DNA of 64,000 nt from Temnothorax longispinosus. Its lineage: Eukaryota; Arthropoda; Insecta; Hymenoptera; Formicidae. The position numbers and the translations under genes are program-made. The notes below the pieces were generated by a model. The model saw nothing but the letters and a program-made list of their open reading frames with translations. It did not search any database and had not been told where the DNA came from. Positions 22,601-35,300 of the stretch are shown piece by piece. The stretch's first letter is position 1. Every line of letters starts with the position of its first letter. The stretch spans positions 15,295,447 through 15,359,446 of the forward strand of contig NC_092364.1 in NCBI RefSeq assembly GCF_030848805.1. Reading direction: 5' to 3'.

Positions 22601-25373
22601 ATAATGCAATCGAGAATATTTAATCTTTAACCAGAAATTGAAGTCGGTGTTATCTCAGTGAAATCCAATTTCGCTTTAAATAAAGAAAAATATATATCAC
22701 GTCTCATAAATTTCCTGAAGAAAAGCGTATTAAAAATTCTTGAATATAAAAAGGTGTCAAATATATATGGAAATGAATATGAAATATGTGCCGTATATAT
22801 ATAAGTACGTATATTATAATGCGCAAATATTACAATTGTATGCTTCAAAATAACTTTGAGACAACTTCATATTATACAAGCAAATATATTAATTTTTAAA
22901 ATCTTTTTTTGTCGACCATATCGAAGCTCAACTAATCGAGTTCAGTCTCATCTAATCGCAAGACATGTCGTAAATATAAGATAATAGTGATATGTATACT
23001 AACAATAAGTAATTTCGCTTCATGTTTGTTTATATGCATATTTGTTATATTCATATAATAGAAGTAAGAAACTTAAAAGCTTCATGCCGCGAGCCATTTC
23101 TTTTCTTAATGACGGCAGAAATTCTGCGGCATTCGTTACCATATTCAAGAAAAGAAGCTTGATACTGCCAGAATTAATTGAAGATCTCTCCGGAAAAAAC
23201 ATTGTGAAATGTTTTTGAGCTATTTTTCAATCTGTGTGCTAAAATGAAAAAAGGTTTTAACAAAAAACATCGCTTATTTGACGAAATATTTCATAAAATA
23301 ATTATTATATTAAAAGAAGCTTCAATATATATAGTATAAATCACTGCTATATAGAAGCTATATATAGTATAAATCACTGCTATATAGAAGCTATATATAG
23401 TATAAACTACTGCTATATAAAAGCTATATATAGTATAAATCACTGCTATATAGAACGTCCCAGCTACACGCCACTACGTTCGATACTTCGCCACTAACGT
23501 TTCACATCTGATAATTCTGATGCTCGTAACATTTTTCCGGGGAAAATTCTCTTCCTCCTCAATTTCCGAAGACTTCAACCCACATCCGCAATTTTGCGAA
23601 CGTATTATATTAATTCCGGTCGGAGCACTCCGCGGCCGCCATCGACGAATTAGATTAAAGAGGCGCACGCGGCTGCTATTTATCATCTCGCGCGATAACA
23701 GAATTATTATTATCCAATTAGGCCGCGCTATAGAGGAGCACCGCGGAGCCGCCTCATTGCTTTCACCGACGAAATTGTAAACAAACACGACTACAGGGGG
23801 GTGACTATCACAATTTATTCAGGCTAACAAGCCTGGAGGAAAATTCGGCGACGTCGAGCCCGCTCTCGTACAACGCTTTATCGTCGTTTCGGTTGCTATT
23901 AATGACCGTGGATGTATCTTATCTTGCGGCAAGCATGCAAGCGGGAAGAATGCCGCTCTTCGTCGACGGCAGCCGTGGGTAACGATAAAGCCGGATACAC
24001 ACCTGGCCTGTGTGTGAAAAAAAAACGTCGTGCCGTGCGGCCGATGCGGCGACAGAAATCAATTTTCCATCGCGCCGCGCTTCGCGCCGCGAAAAATGCG
24101 CCCGCAACGTTCGGATGCGCGAAGCTTTATTAAAAAGTTAATTGCGGTAGACGGGGAGATATATATCGCGATGTATTCCGCGCCGTTGGACACTTCGTAG
24201 AAATGCAGTCGATAAAACGCACCCGAGCGTATCGATTTTATGATACTCTGAAACTCGTGTTTGGGGAGCGCAACTCGGGGGATCTTCTGTCGAAAGGAAA
24301 GACGATGCTTGCGGAATTTTCACGCAAGTAAAGTATTTATTCTCCGACTTCGAAAGGTCCTCCGGCTAAGCTGCTCCCCCAAACGTCATGTTTATTTTTA
24401 TCTCCTGCTTGAACAAGCAGATCTTTAATATACTTCCGTCCCTGCCCACGACGAAAATACAAGCGGGAATCTCTCCGGTTCGCCGGAGATACAACATATT
24501 TCTCGGTAGCAATATCGCCTTAGCATCCAGTAGTCGAAATAATAGAAAATGCAAATTGCTATCGAACTTATGAAGTTTAATCGGATTCCATGCCCGACTA
24601 TTCGCATTTCTTTTTGCTTCCTTTTAATCCTCTCATAATCAAGAGGAGATCAAAGATCCCAGACAAATTGCATTTTTTATCTCAAATAAGTAATCTTCGT
24701 TATTATCACGTGCATTAATCTCGCATATACTAATATATTTCAATACGTGAAGCAGAAGTGAAAGCTTGTTTAACTTAAAATGAAAGTATAATACGATACT
24801 GGAATGACTTCGGGAGAATTTCATTCTCTTATGGCTACTCCCATCTTCTCATAATCGTGTTATTAATTGGTTCATCTTTTATCCCAGATTTCGGCCTGGC
24901 TTTTATCCGTTTCTCTCTTCGTTGTGAAAGCCGCGTAATGCGCGCGTGACGATCGGATCGACCCTTCGCGTGACCGCGTGGGAAGGACAGCCTAGCCGTC
25001 GTATTTTCAGGCCTCCAGGAGTGCAACCCCCTTCGTGCCGAGGCGTACGCTAAGTTATTCGACCGGCACGATATTAATTAGTCCTCCGTCTTGCGCGCGG
25101 AGGTACTACCCGACCCGGACGAATCTCGCGCTCGCGCGCGTGCTAGCTCGAAATTCAATCGCTCGCGCAGCGGCCGCTAGCGGGGGGTGGAATAATAATT
25201 ATCACGGCAGTTAACCCCGTTTTCAGGAGTCTTCGATCATAGCAGACGCTCGTCGTCAGACCGGCTCTGGTAGCAATTCCCTTCTCGGCCCTGTAATTAA
25301 TTCCGCGCCGCGCAGCGTCACAATACGCGACACGGCGAAAGTTAGAGGCGGATTTATTTTATCCAACTCGCAC
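22601..25373. other. Non-coding DNA, 22.6-25.4 kb
   Basis: AT-rich at 22620-23480, containing a 33-bp tandem repeat. Moderately CpG-rich at 23480-24400, mixed at 24400-24840, CpG-rich at 24840-25373. No frame shows a recognisable protein. Confidence 0.5.
23316..23452 (+). repeat. 33-bp tandem repeat, about four copies
   Basis: The unit starts GAAGCTATATATAGTATAAA and ends CACTGCTATATA. The first copy has GCTTCAATATATA in place of GCTATATATA; the third has CTACTG in place of TCACTG. The copies are otherwise nearly identical, so the array is young. Each unit contains TATATAG words that can pair with neighbouring CTATATA words. Confidence 0.92.
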
Positions 25374-25396
25374 GAGAGCGAGCGAGCGAGCGAGCG

Positions 25397-25446
<50 letters not shown>
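25374..25446. repeat. Compound (GCGA)n-(GA)n microsatellite
   Basis: About six GAGC/GCGA units run into more than twenty GA units. The complement yields a spurious Ser-Leu repeat frame. Confidence 0.95.
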
Positions 25447-25450
<4 letters not shown>

Positions 25451-27840
25451 AATGATAAAGAGAGAGACACCGCGCTCTCTCAGTTGATACTCGCATGACC
25501 GGCCAACGGTGGATTCTAATTGTCCTTTAGCCCCCGTGTTCCGGACGCAATTTAACCCGCCTCCGGCTTTGACCCTGTTATTTCGATGAAATTATGCGTT
25601 TTGGACGCTGAGCGCATCCCGCTACCGTCCGGTAATTCTCGAGATAATCATATAGCAGTAGAACTTGAACTAAATGACCAGTGACGTAACTAAGCAAGGG
25701 GTGGCACAAGCGCGAGATTGGCAAAATTTACACGTTAATTTACATAACATTCATTAGCATCGTAGCCCTTTACTTAAACATTCTTACATTATCCGTACAT
25801 TAAAATGATGGGAATGTATTTTGGGGAAAAATGCGGTTAGATACGCCGCGAGGGAAAGTTATGCTAACATCCTGAATAACCCTCGGTGCACACACGGCTA
25901 ATTACGACTGTGCGAATGCCTGGATGAGTGTTATCCATCCGGGCGACGTCGACTACGTTAAAAACAGGTGGTGTTATTGAAAACGGTTTCTTCGTAGCCG
26001 CACACCCCCAATTTCGTCCTCATCATACCTGCTTATCTACCAAGCAATTGTTAGTAATTGCAAGTTATCTATTATAATCTGAGCATCTGACATTTGTCTG
26101 TGTCGTGTTGAAAGCATGAGGCACTGCATTATGGCTGATATAAAGCTACACAAAGGTGCATCACGATTTCTAATAAAACCGGATTCTACGAGAAATGCAT
26201 GCGCACCGAATTATTTAATATTTTATATTTTATATTGGCAATTTATATTTCAGTCATAAAGATAGAACATTTTTTACACAGAAAAAATAAAAAGTGTGTT
26301 CATGCTCTTTTTATATAATTATTACTAATTAGAATTATTAACTAAAATTACAGCGTTAATTATTTTTATTATGAGCACAGGTACGCCTCATTTAGCGAAT
26401 CGATAATCAAAAACCAGAATTATCATAACAAATGTAAAATAGGCGTGAAATGCAAATTCAATCGATTGTATTCAGTGCACGGACTGGTAATGATGCCAAT
26501 TCACGTATATAAACTCCAATGGTTTATACGAAGAGCTTATTAAGTCAATACAGAATCCGCTTTGCTCATTACCGACTCATCAACTCTGACGTCATAGCGC
26601 GGAAATTATCTCCCTGTCTCCATGTGCGCTTTCAGTCCTAAGATATGGTCAATTTGAGGACATGTCGGAGGTGATTCCATTGACAAGATCCGTATTTTTA
26701 ATATACGAGGTCGCTCCACCACGAGGGTACTTACGAGGTTCATAAAGTATGGTGCTTCAGCCTTGATATCAACCTTGGCTCGAGATCGTGCTCAGTAAAC
26801 ATATACCTTAATTGATCGTAAGTACGTTTTTTTATTCACAGAAACAAGACGGTGAACTCGTTTCCATCTGCTTATATCGAGATAGCATCATATTCACAAG
26901 GAAGTCCTGTGCAGACTGAATCGATACAATACTGCCGGAACGGACGAATCGTTATAAGTGCAGACTTGACCATATATTATATACCTATTATATATAATTA
27001 TAAAATATATCTCTATCTTTCGTTCTCTCTAAATCTGAATCAGTGAATAGTCACTGATATCAGTGACTATTCACTGATTCAGATTTAGAGAGTTACCTTT
27101 CGATCCATAAATACAATTTTATATGATATTATTTCTATAATTTACTGTAAATATATAATTATTTTCTATTTTATTAACTAAAAAATATCCAAGAATACAT
27201 TTTACTTGTAACTGGTTACATTTTAAGAAATTATATAAAATCTTTAAACATTTTATCCGTAATTCTTTTTCTTTATCTGATATGGAATTTTTAAAAATTT
27301 GTACAGGAAAATGTCAGCTTTGATGAATCTAAAATTTATTTTCCTCGGCGAAAATAGTCAGAGGATTTCCTGGCTACCAAGTTTTTGCAGATAGGAAAAT
27401 TTTCATTACTTATTACATTCGATGGATTAACTAATATCATCATGCTTGCGAAAAAAGAGAAAAAAGAAAGTTAAGAGATGTAACACTTAACATTTCTAAC
27501 ATTTTGTTAAGCACACATAAATCTAAAAATTCATCAAAAAAATCTGTTTTAAAATTTAATTCAAATTATTTAGAATATCCTGCATAATTTCGAGCCTCTT
27601 TAATTTGGTTAAACTGAAAATTAACTTAATTAAGTCGAATCTTCTTTTAGCGATAAAATATATAACATTTATAATTTAAAATTGTAAAACGCAGAATCAT
27701 TCAGCAATAATCTGTCATCTCAAGTCTGTTATCTCAAAATGTGCGCAATATACGTCGTAATAATTTCGTATGTATTAAATGTCACGATAGATTGTACATG
27801 TGCGTTAACATCTTAACGTCACGCGAATACATGCGCGTGG
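25447..27840. other. Mostly AT-rich non-coding DNA with a palindrome
   Basis: Positions 26220-26360 and 27100-27800 are strongly AT-rich. An acceptor-like TTTTTTTATTCACAG ends at 26841 and is followed by an open frame until 27046, but there is no clear donor or homology, so it is not called. The perfect palindrome at 27025-27092 begins within that frame. Confidence 0.5.
27025..27092. repeat. Perfect 68-bp palindrome
   Basis: From CTCTCTAAATCTGAATCAG the sequence mirrors exactly around the central GATATC (centre between 27058 and 27059) and ends at TTAGAGAG. All 34 positions pair and there is no spacer. The word CAGTGAATAGTCACTG is itself partly palindromic. Whether this is a mobile-element remnant, a recent inverted duplication or an assembly fold-back cannot be told from the sequence. 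Confidence 0.95.
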
Positions 27841-30800
27841 TTAAGTGGTTAAGTGCGGCAAATATATCCCATATTCGCTGTTGACATGCTCGGCGGTGTT
27901 CTGTCTTGCCCTGGCTTCGCGAAACGTAGACGTACACGAGTGTGTGCCCAAACAAAATGTCAGAATCAGACAGGGCCTCGTTACGCTAAACACGAGGCGC
28001 GAATTCCCGCCAAAGTCGTTAAGCCGGGGCGCGATGGGGGGAAATATGCCCTGTAGTTTCCGGATGTAGCGCGGATGTGGAGAAATATGACGCGCTCTAT
28101 ACACGCTCGTGCGGCTCGGCCGTGCCGCCGCTCGTTCGATGATCAATCATTCGTTCGAGCGGAGTGATTCGACCTGTTCCCTCGCGCGCGGCTGATTAGC
28201 GCCTACGGATATGTCGCTGCATCGCGCGGGTAATCAACGTAATTGCCTCCGGGCCGATATCTTGGGAATAGAAACACCGCTCTTAATAACATTACGCATG
28301 TATATATATGTGACGTGACGTGTACCGTGGCGTATCTCGCGTCTCTCTTTCTCCTTGTCCCCTTTCTTCAAATTCCGCGTAAAATCCAACTTCGCAGACG
28401 AGAGACGTGGAATCCTCCATTCATTGAATACCAATAAAATGGAGCATGCAAAAGATTCGGGTCGCTTCACTGGTTTATAAGAAAAGTCTGAAGGGCGTAA
28501 CGCGGCGGCATTGACGAAGCGCGTCGAGAAAACGATTCCTTCCGTCTGAAAGTACTTTTTCCCGAACCACCGAACTTCGTTTGCGGCCGCGCGACACGAG
28601 AGGGATCTACCTTGACAGAAGGACGGAGACAGAGAGAGGCGGATTAAACCGACGTCGTGCCCGTTTTTCTCGTGATCGGAGAACCGACGATAAATGCGTG
28701 GCGACGCGAAAGTGTAAATGGCTGCTGCCGCGCGCTTTAGTTACGACGTGCAGGCACCCGCTCGCCCTGGTAATCGCGTCCGCTCGACAGCCATTTAAAA
28801 GCTCTCGGAATAAAGAGGAATAAAAAAGAGATGAGAACGAACACACGCCCCCGCGAATGCATTAAATCAGTCTATCGGAGGTGCCTCAAAGGTTTCCTTA
28901 CGCCCGCGACTACGGAGGGGAGGTGTGTTACGAGCCTCTCCAAAGCTCTCGCGCAGAGAAACGGAGCTAGAAACGCACGGATGAAGTTTAGTCTTTCAAG
29001 AGGCGATATATACGTGTTCCCCGCTTGGAATGTCCCTCGGCATTACTGCGTCATCCGCGCGGATCGTCAAAGGGTAATTCATTGCACTTCAAATGCGGCA
29101 CTCTTCTCGGTACGCGCATGCGACGACAATGCGGATCGCGTTCCCTCGGAACTTTAAAATCTCTTAACATTAAATAACACGAGCCCGAGCGAGGTTGCGT
29201 GGATGGCGAGCAAGAATCCCGGCTTGATATCGTCACGCAAAAACCACGACGACATAACACACGAACGAAACGTCGTTGCGTGTTCCGTGCCGCATAAACG
29301 TTGTTTCATACTTCCGCATATATCGGCGACGATCCTAATGCGGGAAATCCTCTTACGATCCGATGCATTCTGCTTTCGAAAACCCGGGGATCAATCCGCG
29401 AACCATCGATCACATTCGGTTTCCCGTCGCGTTCCAAGACGACGACGCTCCTGCGCTCGATTGTCGGGATTGATCCCTACGATATATGGCGGGCACCTGC
29501 CGCTACACACGGGCCGCACGCTTCAATCACCGCATCTCTCGCCCCCTCCCGCGGTGTCTTCTGCATGAAAATTTCGCCGCCAGCGTCGCTCTTTCAAGCT
29601 GCTGTACAACAAAACAGAGAGAGAGGGGAAGAGAAGTCTTCGTGCTTTTTGTTGATGATGAGAAGCGTTCCTGTCGCGAGTCGCGAATGGTCGCGAACCA
29701 TCTGCTCCTCCGGTGGTGCATCGCGAACGCGCATGTTCCTGGCACGTCTCCCTGTTTCTCGTCGCATTGTCCAGCGTTTCCTTTTCTACGCTATATAATA
29801 TCTACGTATACACTATTCTCCGCAGTCAAGACAACATAACCACGAGTTACGAGTACTGCGCCGCAAAGTTTTAATAAGAATCTCGAAACGACCGCCGGCT
29901 GCGAAGAAACACCGCGTTTCCATGCGCATGCGAAAAACGCTAAGGATTTAGGAACATTTTGTTTTCCCTCGGTGTCTATCTATTATCGGAGGGCTAACAT
30001 CGCTTATTACTACATATGTGTGCATAAGATGTATATCAGTTTCTGGAAACAGATTATAACTTTTATTTAAACGAAAATAAAAAAACTTGGAAAGAAAATC
30101 TTGTATTCAGAAAGTTCCATGATCTTTCTATGATCCTACAATGTGTTTTTAAATAAAGATATAAATTTTCATTAGCATAAATCGATGCTTCTTTAATTAA
30201 AGATTATATAATTCTATACTTCTAATATGTAGATACGGTGTCCGGGAAGCGAGTAAAAAATACCAGATGATTTCGCAATCTCGTCCCTGGCGGAATTACG
30301 AAACCTTTATCGGAATTAAATGTTAACTTAATTTTCGTGAGGGGCCGTGAATACGTTGCGGGTATATCGGCGACGTAATATTGCCTCTCGCCGGAAACCA
30401 GTTTCCTCACCAAAGTCTCGCTACTTTGGCCGCTAGCCGATTTCTCGAACATCTCTCATGCAAATGCCCTGGCGCCCTCCGCGTCGTTTCCCTCCCCAAG
30501 TGGCGGCATATAAAAGGAGATATCGCGTTCTTACGACTAATTAGAAATGTGAATCTCCTTAGCGCGGTTATCTCTTGCGCACGTTAATTCCTTTAATGAT
30601 TGCGGCCAGGCACGAATCGCGTTTTTCCTGCCCGGAATGTGGCTATCGTGACAAAAGTCGTGGAACTCGGATAGCGCCGCAATTACATCGCGACGGAGGA
30701 TTTAACTTTTTAAACTATAACCATTATTATACGTAACATTTGATGTCGGAAGTGTGCTATTTTTCTCGGTGGCTACTTGGACGAAACGTGCGTCGAATTA

Positions 30801-32287
30801 ATTAAGGACACTTGGGCAATTTTAAACGTCCCGCATATTCGAAATTCTCCGCGACTTACGCGGAGAGTTATTGCGAGTTTTCACGCTCGATTTACAACAA
30901 AATTTCATTTGCACGTAATATTAACGTATTCTTTGCATATTAATTGTCTAGTTGATGCTCCCCTGCCGGGCTAATATGAAAAATGATAATCACTGGTATA
31001 GCACACGCGATAATTAGCAAAGGCTCGTCGTTACGTGCTTATCAACCGTACGATCATCATCATCTCAATTAGCGGAGCTCGTTAAGTTGCACAAGCTATG
31101 TCGGCTAATTTAAACCACACACGAAGTAGGATATGTCATGTGACGTGACAACTAGATAATAACATATATTTGCGAACCCACGTTGCTAAGACATTATTCT
31201 CTTGCAGATATTATCTTTCACCATTAATTGAATGTATAGATATGATAATAAAAGATGAACAATACTACAAACGCTTGTTACTTAAAATCTCTCTAATTAT
31301 ACTTCCAAAACTTTAGTATATTCAAAAGATAAAGTAAAAAAATTATTCAAATTTATTTATATCTTATCTATCATATCTATCTTAAGCTAAAATTAATATT
31401 TATATTTATTTACAGCCATAATTTTCATAAGTCTCTCGTTAACGAAATATTAATATTGCGATTGTTTAAGAGCCGTTTTACATGCACGAGGCTATCGCGT
31501 TGAATGCTCGCCGAAACAACCAACGCCGCGTTACACATCTGCGTGACTGCGTAACGCGATTCGCCTGCGGCGGGAATTTCACGCGCGACGCCTCCTCTTT
31601 TCGCCCCGAAGAGCGACGACTACCGGAACAATTATTCAAACTATTACATTATCAAAGGCGACTACCCGCGTATTTTCCATTTTTCGAATTACGCTTTAAA
31701 CGGGTGCTCCTCCCGTTTCCTAGCGCCGCGGCGCGGCGCAATAAATGCACCGAGAACAGTCTCATTCCGGCATGAATGCTAAAAGGGCATAAGGATAAAG
31801 GGAAGATCATAGAGAGTGAGGGGAGAGCAGGAGCGGCGGTGGGACCAAAGTGAATGAATTTATTCATACGAGACGTTGTAACACCGCTCCGTGGGCGGAA
31901 TCCAATTTTGTTAGCCGTCCCCGCAGACAGAACGGGGAACGGCTAATGCCCGTCACGAAGGGCATTTGCCGCGTTTTAAACGCGGATAGTTACGGCATTT
32001 AGCGACGACTCCAAGTTTTTCGTCAGTTCCTTTCCGCGCGCACCTCACAAACTCGCGACAGCTCGCCTCTTCCAACGTCAATTCCACCACCTCTTTTCCT
32101 CCGCCCGTTAAGGGGCTAAGTCGAGTTTGATAGCGGCAGCGCGTTCCTTCGCGGTAGTTTACCGCGAATCCCAAAAGCTGCAAACGACGGTCCTCTCTCG
32201 TCCTGGGCGAAATTTGTTTGGAAACTTTATTCATTCGTAGCAAACGGTCACTTCGCCCTTCCTTCCCACCCCGCCCGTATCCTATAG
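27841..32287. other. CpG-rich blocks with AT-rich interruptions
   Basis: CpG-rich at 27850-29930 and 31470-32287; AT-rich at 30000-30240 and 31140-31470. Overlapping frames of up to 165 codons near 29200-29840 occur on both strands and have no domain. A hairpin AATGCCC/GGGCATT lies at about 31946-31967, and a GGCGCGGCGC motif at 31730-31740. Confidence 0.5.
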
Positions 32288-32370
32288 CGGCCCCGGTCTT
32301 CCAATGAATGATTTCGACGTAACTCCCGTCTTTCCGGGATTCAACCTTCAGTTTGCGAATTACCGGCCAG
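32288..32370 (+). CDS. Weak candidate internal exon (83 nt), product unknown
   Basis: A pyrimidine-rich tract (CGCCCTTCCTTCCCACC at about 32254) leads to CCTATAG at 32281-32287. The next 83 bases are open in one frame, which reads GPGLPMNDFDVTPVFPGF and then NLQFANYRP. They end at CCAG|GTGAGG, a near-ideal donor (GT at 32371-32372). Phases are 2 at the acceptor and 1 at the donor. I do not recognise the peptide and see no neighbouring exon that would join it. It may be a chance coincidence of splice-like words in a GC-rich block. Confidence 0.18.
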
Positions 32371-35300
32371 GTGAGGTTCCGAACTTTGAGAAACTGGACG
32401 AACTGCTCTACGGAAACTTGTCCATTGCACGTAGTCGCTCTCGTATTTTTAAGCCCCCTTTTCTCCCTCCGGGAGAAATAACTCCGCCAACAATCGCCGG
32501 ACGATTTTAATCCAAGCTATTAGTGACCATTAAACGTAATTTAATAATTGTATGGCCCGGAAGGGGTTACGAAGCGTATGCGAAACGCTGAGTGCTTCTA
32601 ATGCGCCATTAAAGAGTCCTACCCGCCGACAATCCTGTCCCGTATTGCCATGAGACGCATACAAGCGTAGCACTTACCACCGTCACGTATTCGCGGTATG
32701 TTCGCGAAAATCCAATCGTCTATACATGTGTATATCCCGAACTGTCGAAATCTCTTAATACATTGCTTAACCCATTTCTCACACCGCTCGCTAATCGATA
32801 AAGTTAAAGAAGATAAGCCGAACAGCCACAGAAATCCATAATGGACTTTGGAGTGTATATTGCCGCGTTTCCTATTTCGCGTGTGATTTGACTTAACCAT
32901 TTCCTCGCAAATAACACAATCTAAAGTTTAATCGACAGGACATATACAATTCCTGGCTGAAACGTATTATCGCCTAATCTAGATTTATTACATAATAATG
33001 AGATTACCCGCGTATTACACAAAAACACAGTAGATCGATATCCATATAAATGTATGCACCTGATAAACAATTCTGCTCGATAACTAAAAGCAAAAATCAT
33101 GGAAAATAATACGTATTTTGAAAAGGTCTCTTTTAGCACTATACGCATTTAAATGAGACAAATATCTTATGACGTTTTTGAAACGAGAAACGCAATTTCG
33201 GAAAAACTTGTTGAGCAATAAGTGACTTTCGAAATGTTCATTGCGACTTTATCTCTTATTTTTTTTGATAAAAGTTTTCCCTCCTCGGATTATTTTCGCT
33301 CGAGAGAAATACTAGATATACCCTTGTTTTCCCGCGTCGCACTGCGCTTCCACGCGCTAGATCCGCCACTAAAGCTGCGAGAGAATTTCTGATCCGCGTA
33401 AAAGAACCGCAGTGGCGCCCAAGCCGCGACCAGGATTTGCGTCGGCGATAATAAACTTGGTAGATATCCCCGCTGCGGCGGTAGACCGCTGTCAACGCGT
33501 GACAGTTTAAAGCGACATGAGCTAGTCCCTACAGCCGAAATCACACCACCGCCTGCTGTTACCTCCGGCATCGGCGTAGGCGCCAGCCAACCAGCCAAGC
33601 CAGCAAGCGAACTTTATAGTCAGCGGAAGCCGGTGGCCCTGGTACCCATTAGTTCCTTGAACCCCCGGATACACCGCTTAATCCAATTTGCCAACTCTCG
33701 AGCGAAGGCGTAACATACCCACCGAGCGTGACATTTATGCAGCCGGCGGAAAAGCTACACGCGCGAAATTATTGCGCAAATAGGACAACGAAGTCGGCAA
33801 ATCCTGGACGTTATGTGCCTTTGACTCCTCTCTCTCACCCTATCCCCGGGGAAAGGGTAGCGAGTCTCACCGACGGCGTTTAATTATCGACTTTGAGACT
33901 TTCGTTTCGCACGCAATTACGGAATGCAGAGTATCGAGCCGAGGGTAAAGTGGAGGGTGCAGCGCTCGTTGCGAATAAAAAGAAGAACGGAAAAAAAACG
34001 AAAGGGCGAAAGAACGCTTGCGCAGAAAACTGTTCTTCATTTCGAAACACCGTCCTAAAATAGGTAAACGCGGGCAATCTCCTTCCACAGTTCATTATAG
34101 GACTCTTCTAAGAGACTTCTGAAAGGGCTTTCATTTTTGTGAATGCCGGGCACGAGCTTCTGGCAACGAGTCCACGAATTGCAGCGCGCGAGTTTGCAAG
34201 TCGGTGCATAATGCAGGTGGGGAGTAGTGAAGTTTACGTAATACAGGACAATAGCGAGCCAGCTGCGCGAGCTTATTTCACCATGATTATGGAGGCCTTC
34301 AGCCGACCTAGCTCACACATATTGCGAATTGCCATATAGAAGGCGTGTAACGCGTAGCGATATATTTAAATTAGACAAAGAGAATCATGGTGGAGAAAAA
34401 GCCACAAAAGAAAAGCAGATGAATTCCAAACTGCGCAATCATTTTTTCAGCAGTGTTTTAAATAAAAAAATTTATAAAATTTTATATCGCAAGTCGCGTA
34501 AGCCAATTATTCCTCACGAAAATAGTTTTTGTAATAACTGAATCAATTATAAGTAAAATAAAGATAATAAATCCTAGTTAAGAGCAATAAATCATACTTA
34601 TTAATTTGGCATATAAACTTGTAAGCAAATTGTATGTGAAAAAACTAAAGATAATTAAAAAATTAAAACTAATAAATTTATAATTTTTATATCATTATAA
34701 ATTAATAGATTAGAAAAAATCTTAAGTTCTTTTTTCACCACTTGCTAGTAGTAAAAATACAAATTAAGTATACAAAAATAAATAAATATATTCAAGATAT
34801 TAAACAAATAAAACAAAAAAATAAATCACAAGTTTCTTGACATAAGACGTCTAAGTAAGATTTGACTTATCATAATAATTAAAAATTTGAAAGCAAATAG
34901 TTACAAACTTGTAGTATTGTACAATACTTCAACCGTGATTCCGTCAATTTAAAGTATCTTAGACGCGCGTATGTAAATATAAAGTTTTCGGGCAACGTTT
35001 GGATTAAGGGACACAACAAAACGGTAAAACTAATTATTCGTTCCAAAAGGATGCCCAGCCTCAAGAGGGAGCGACGGAGTCTCTCGCGTTTACGCTAGGG
35101 CGTTTACGGAACTGGTTCTCAGACCATCTCCGGGAAGCAGACAGCGACGACCTAAATGGAACTCTGCAATTGAACGAAACGAAAGAGAGGGAGAGACCGA
35201 GGTACGTCGAGTAGAAACGTCTCTCTCGCGGAAGACGGACGTGTAAGCATCCTCGCATCGCTAATGCTGAGATCTAGACCAGTTCGGTTCGTCGCACCCG

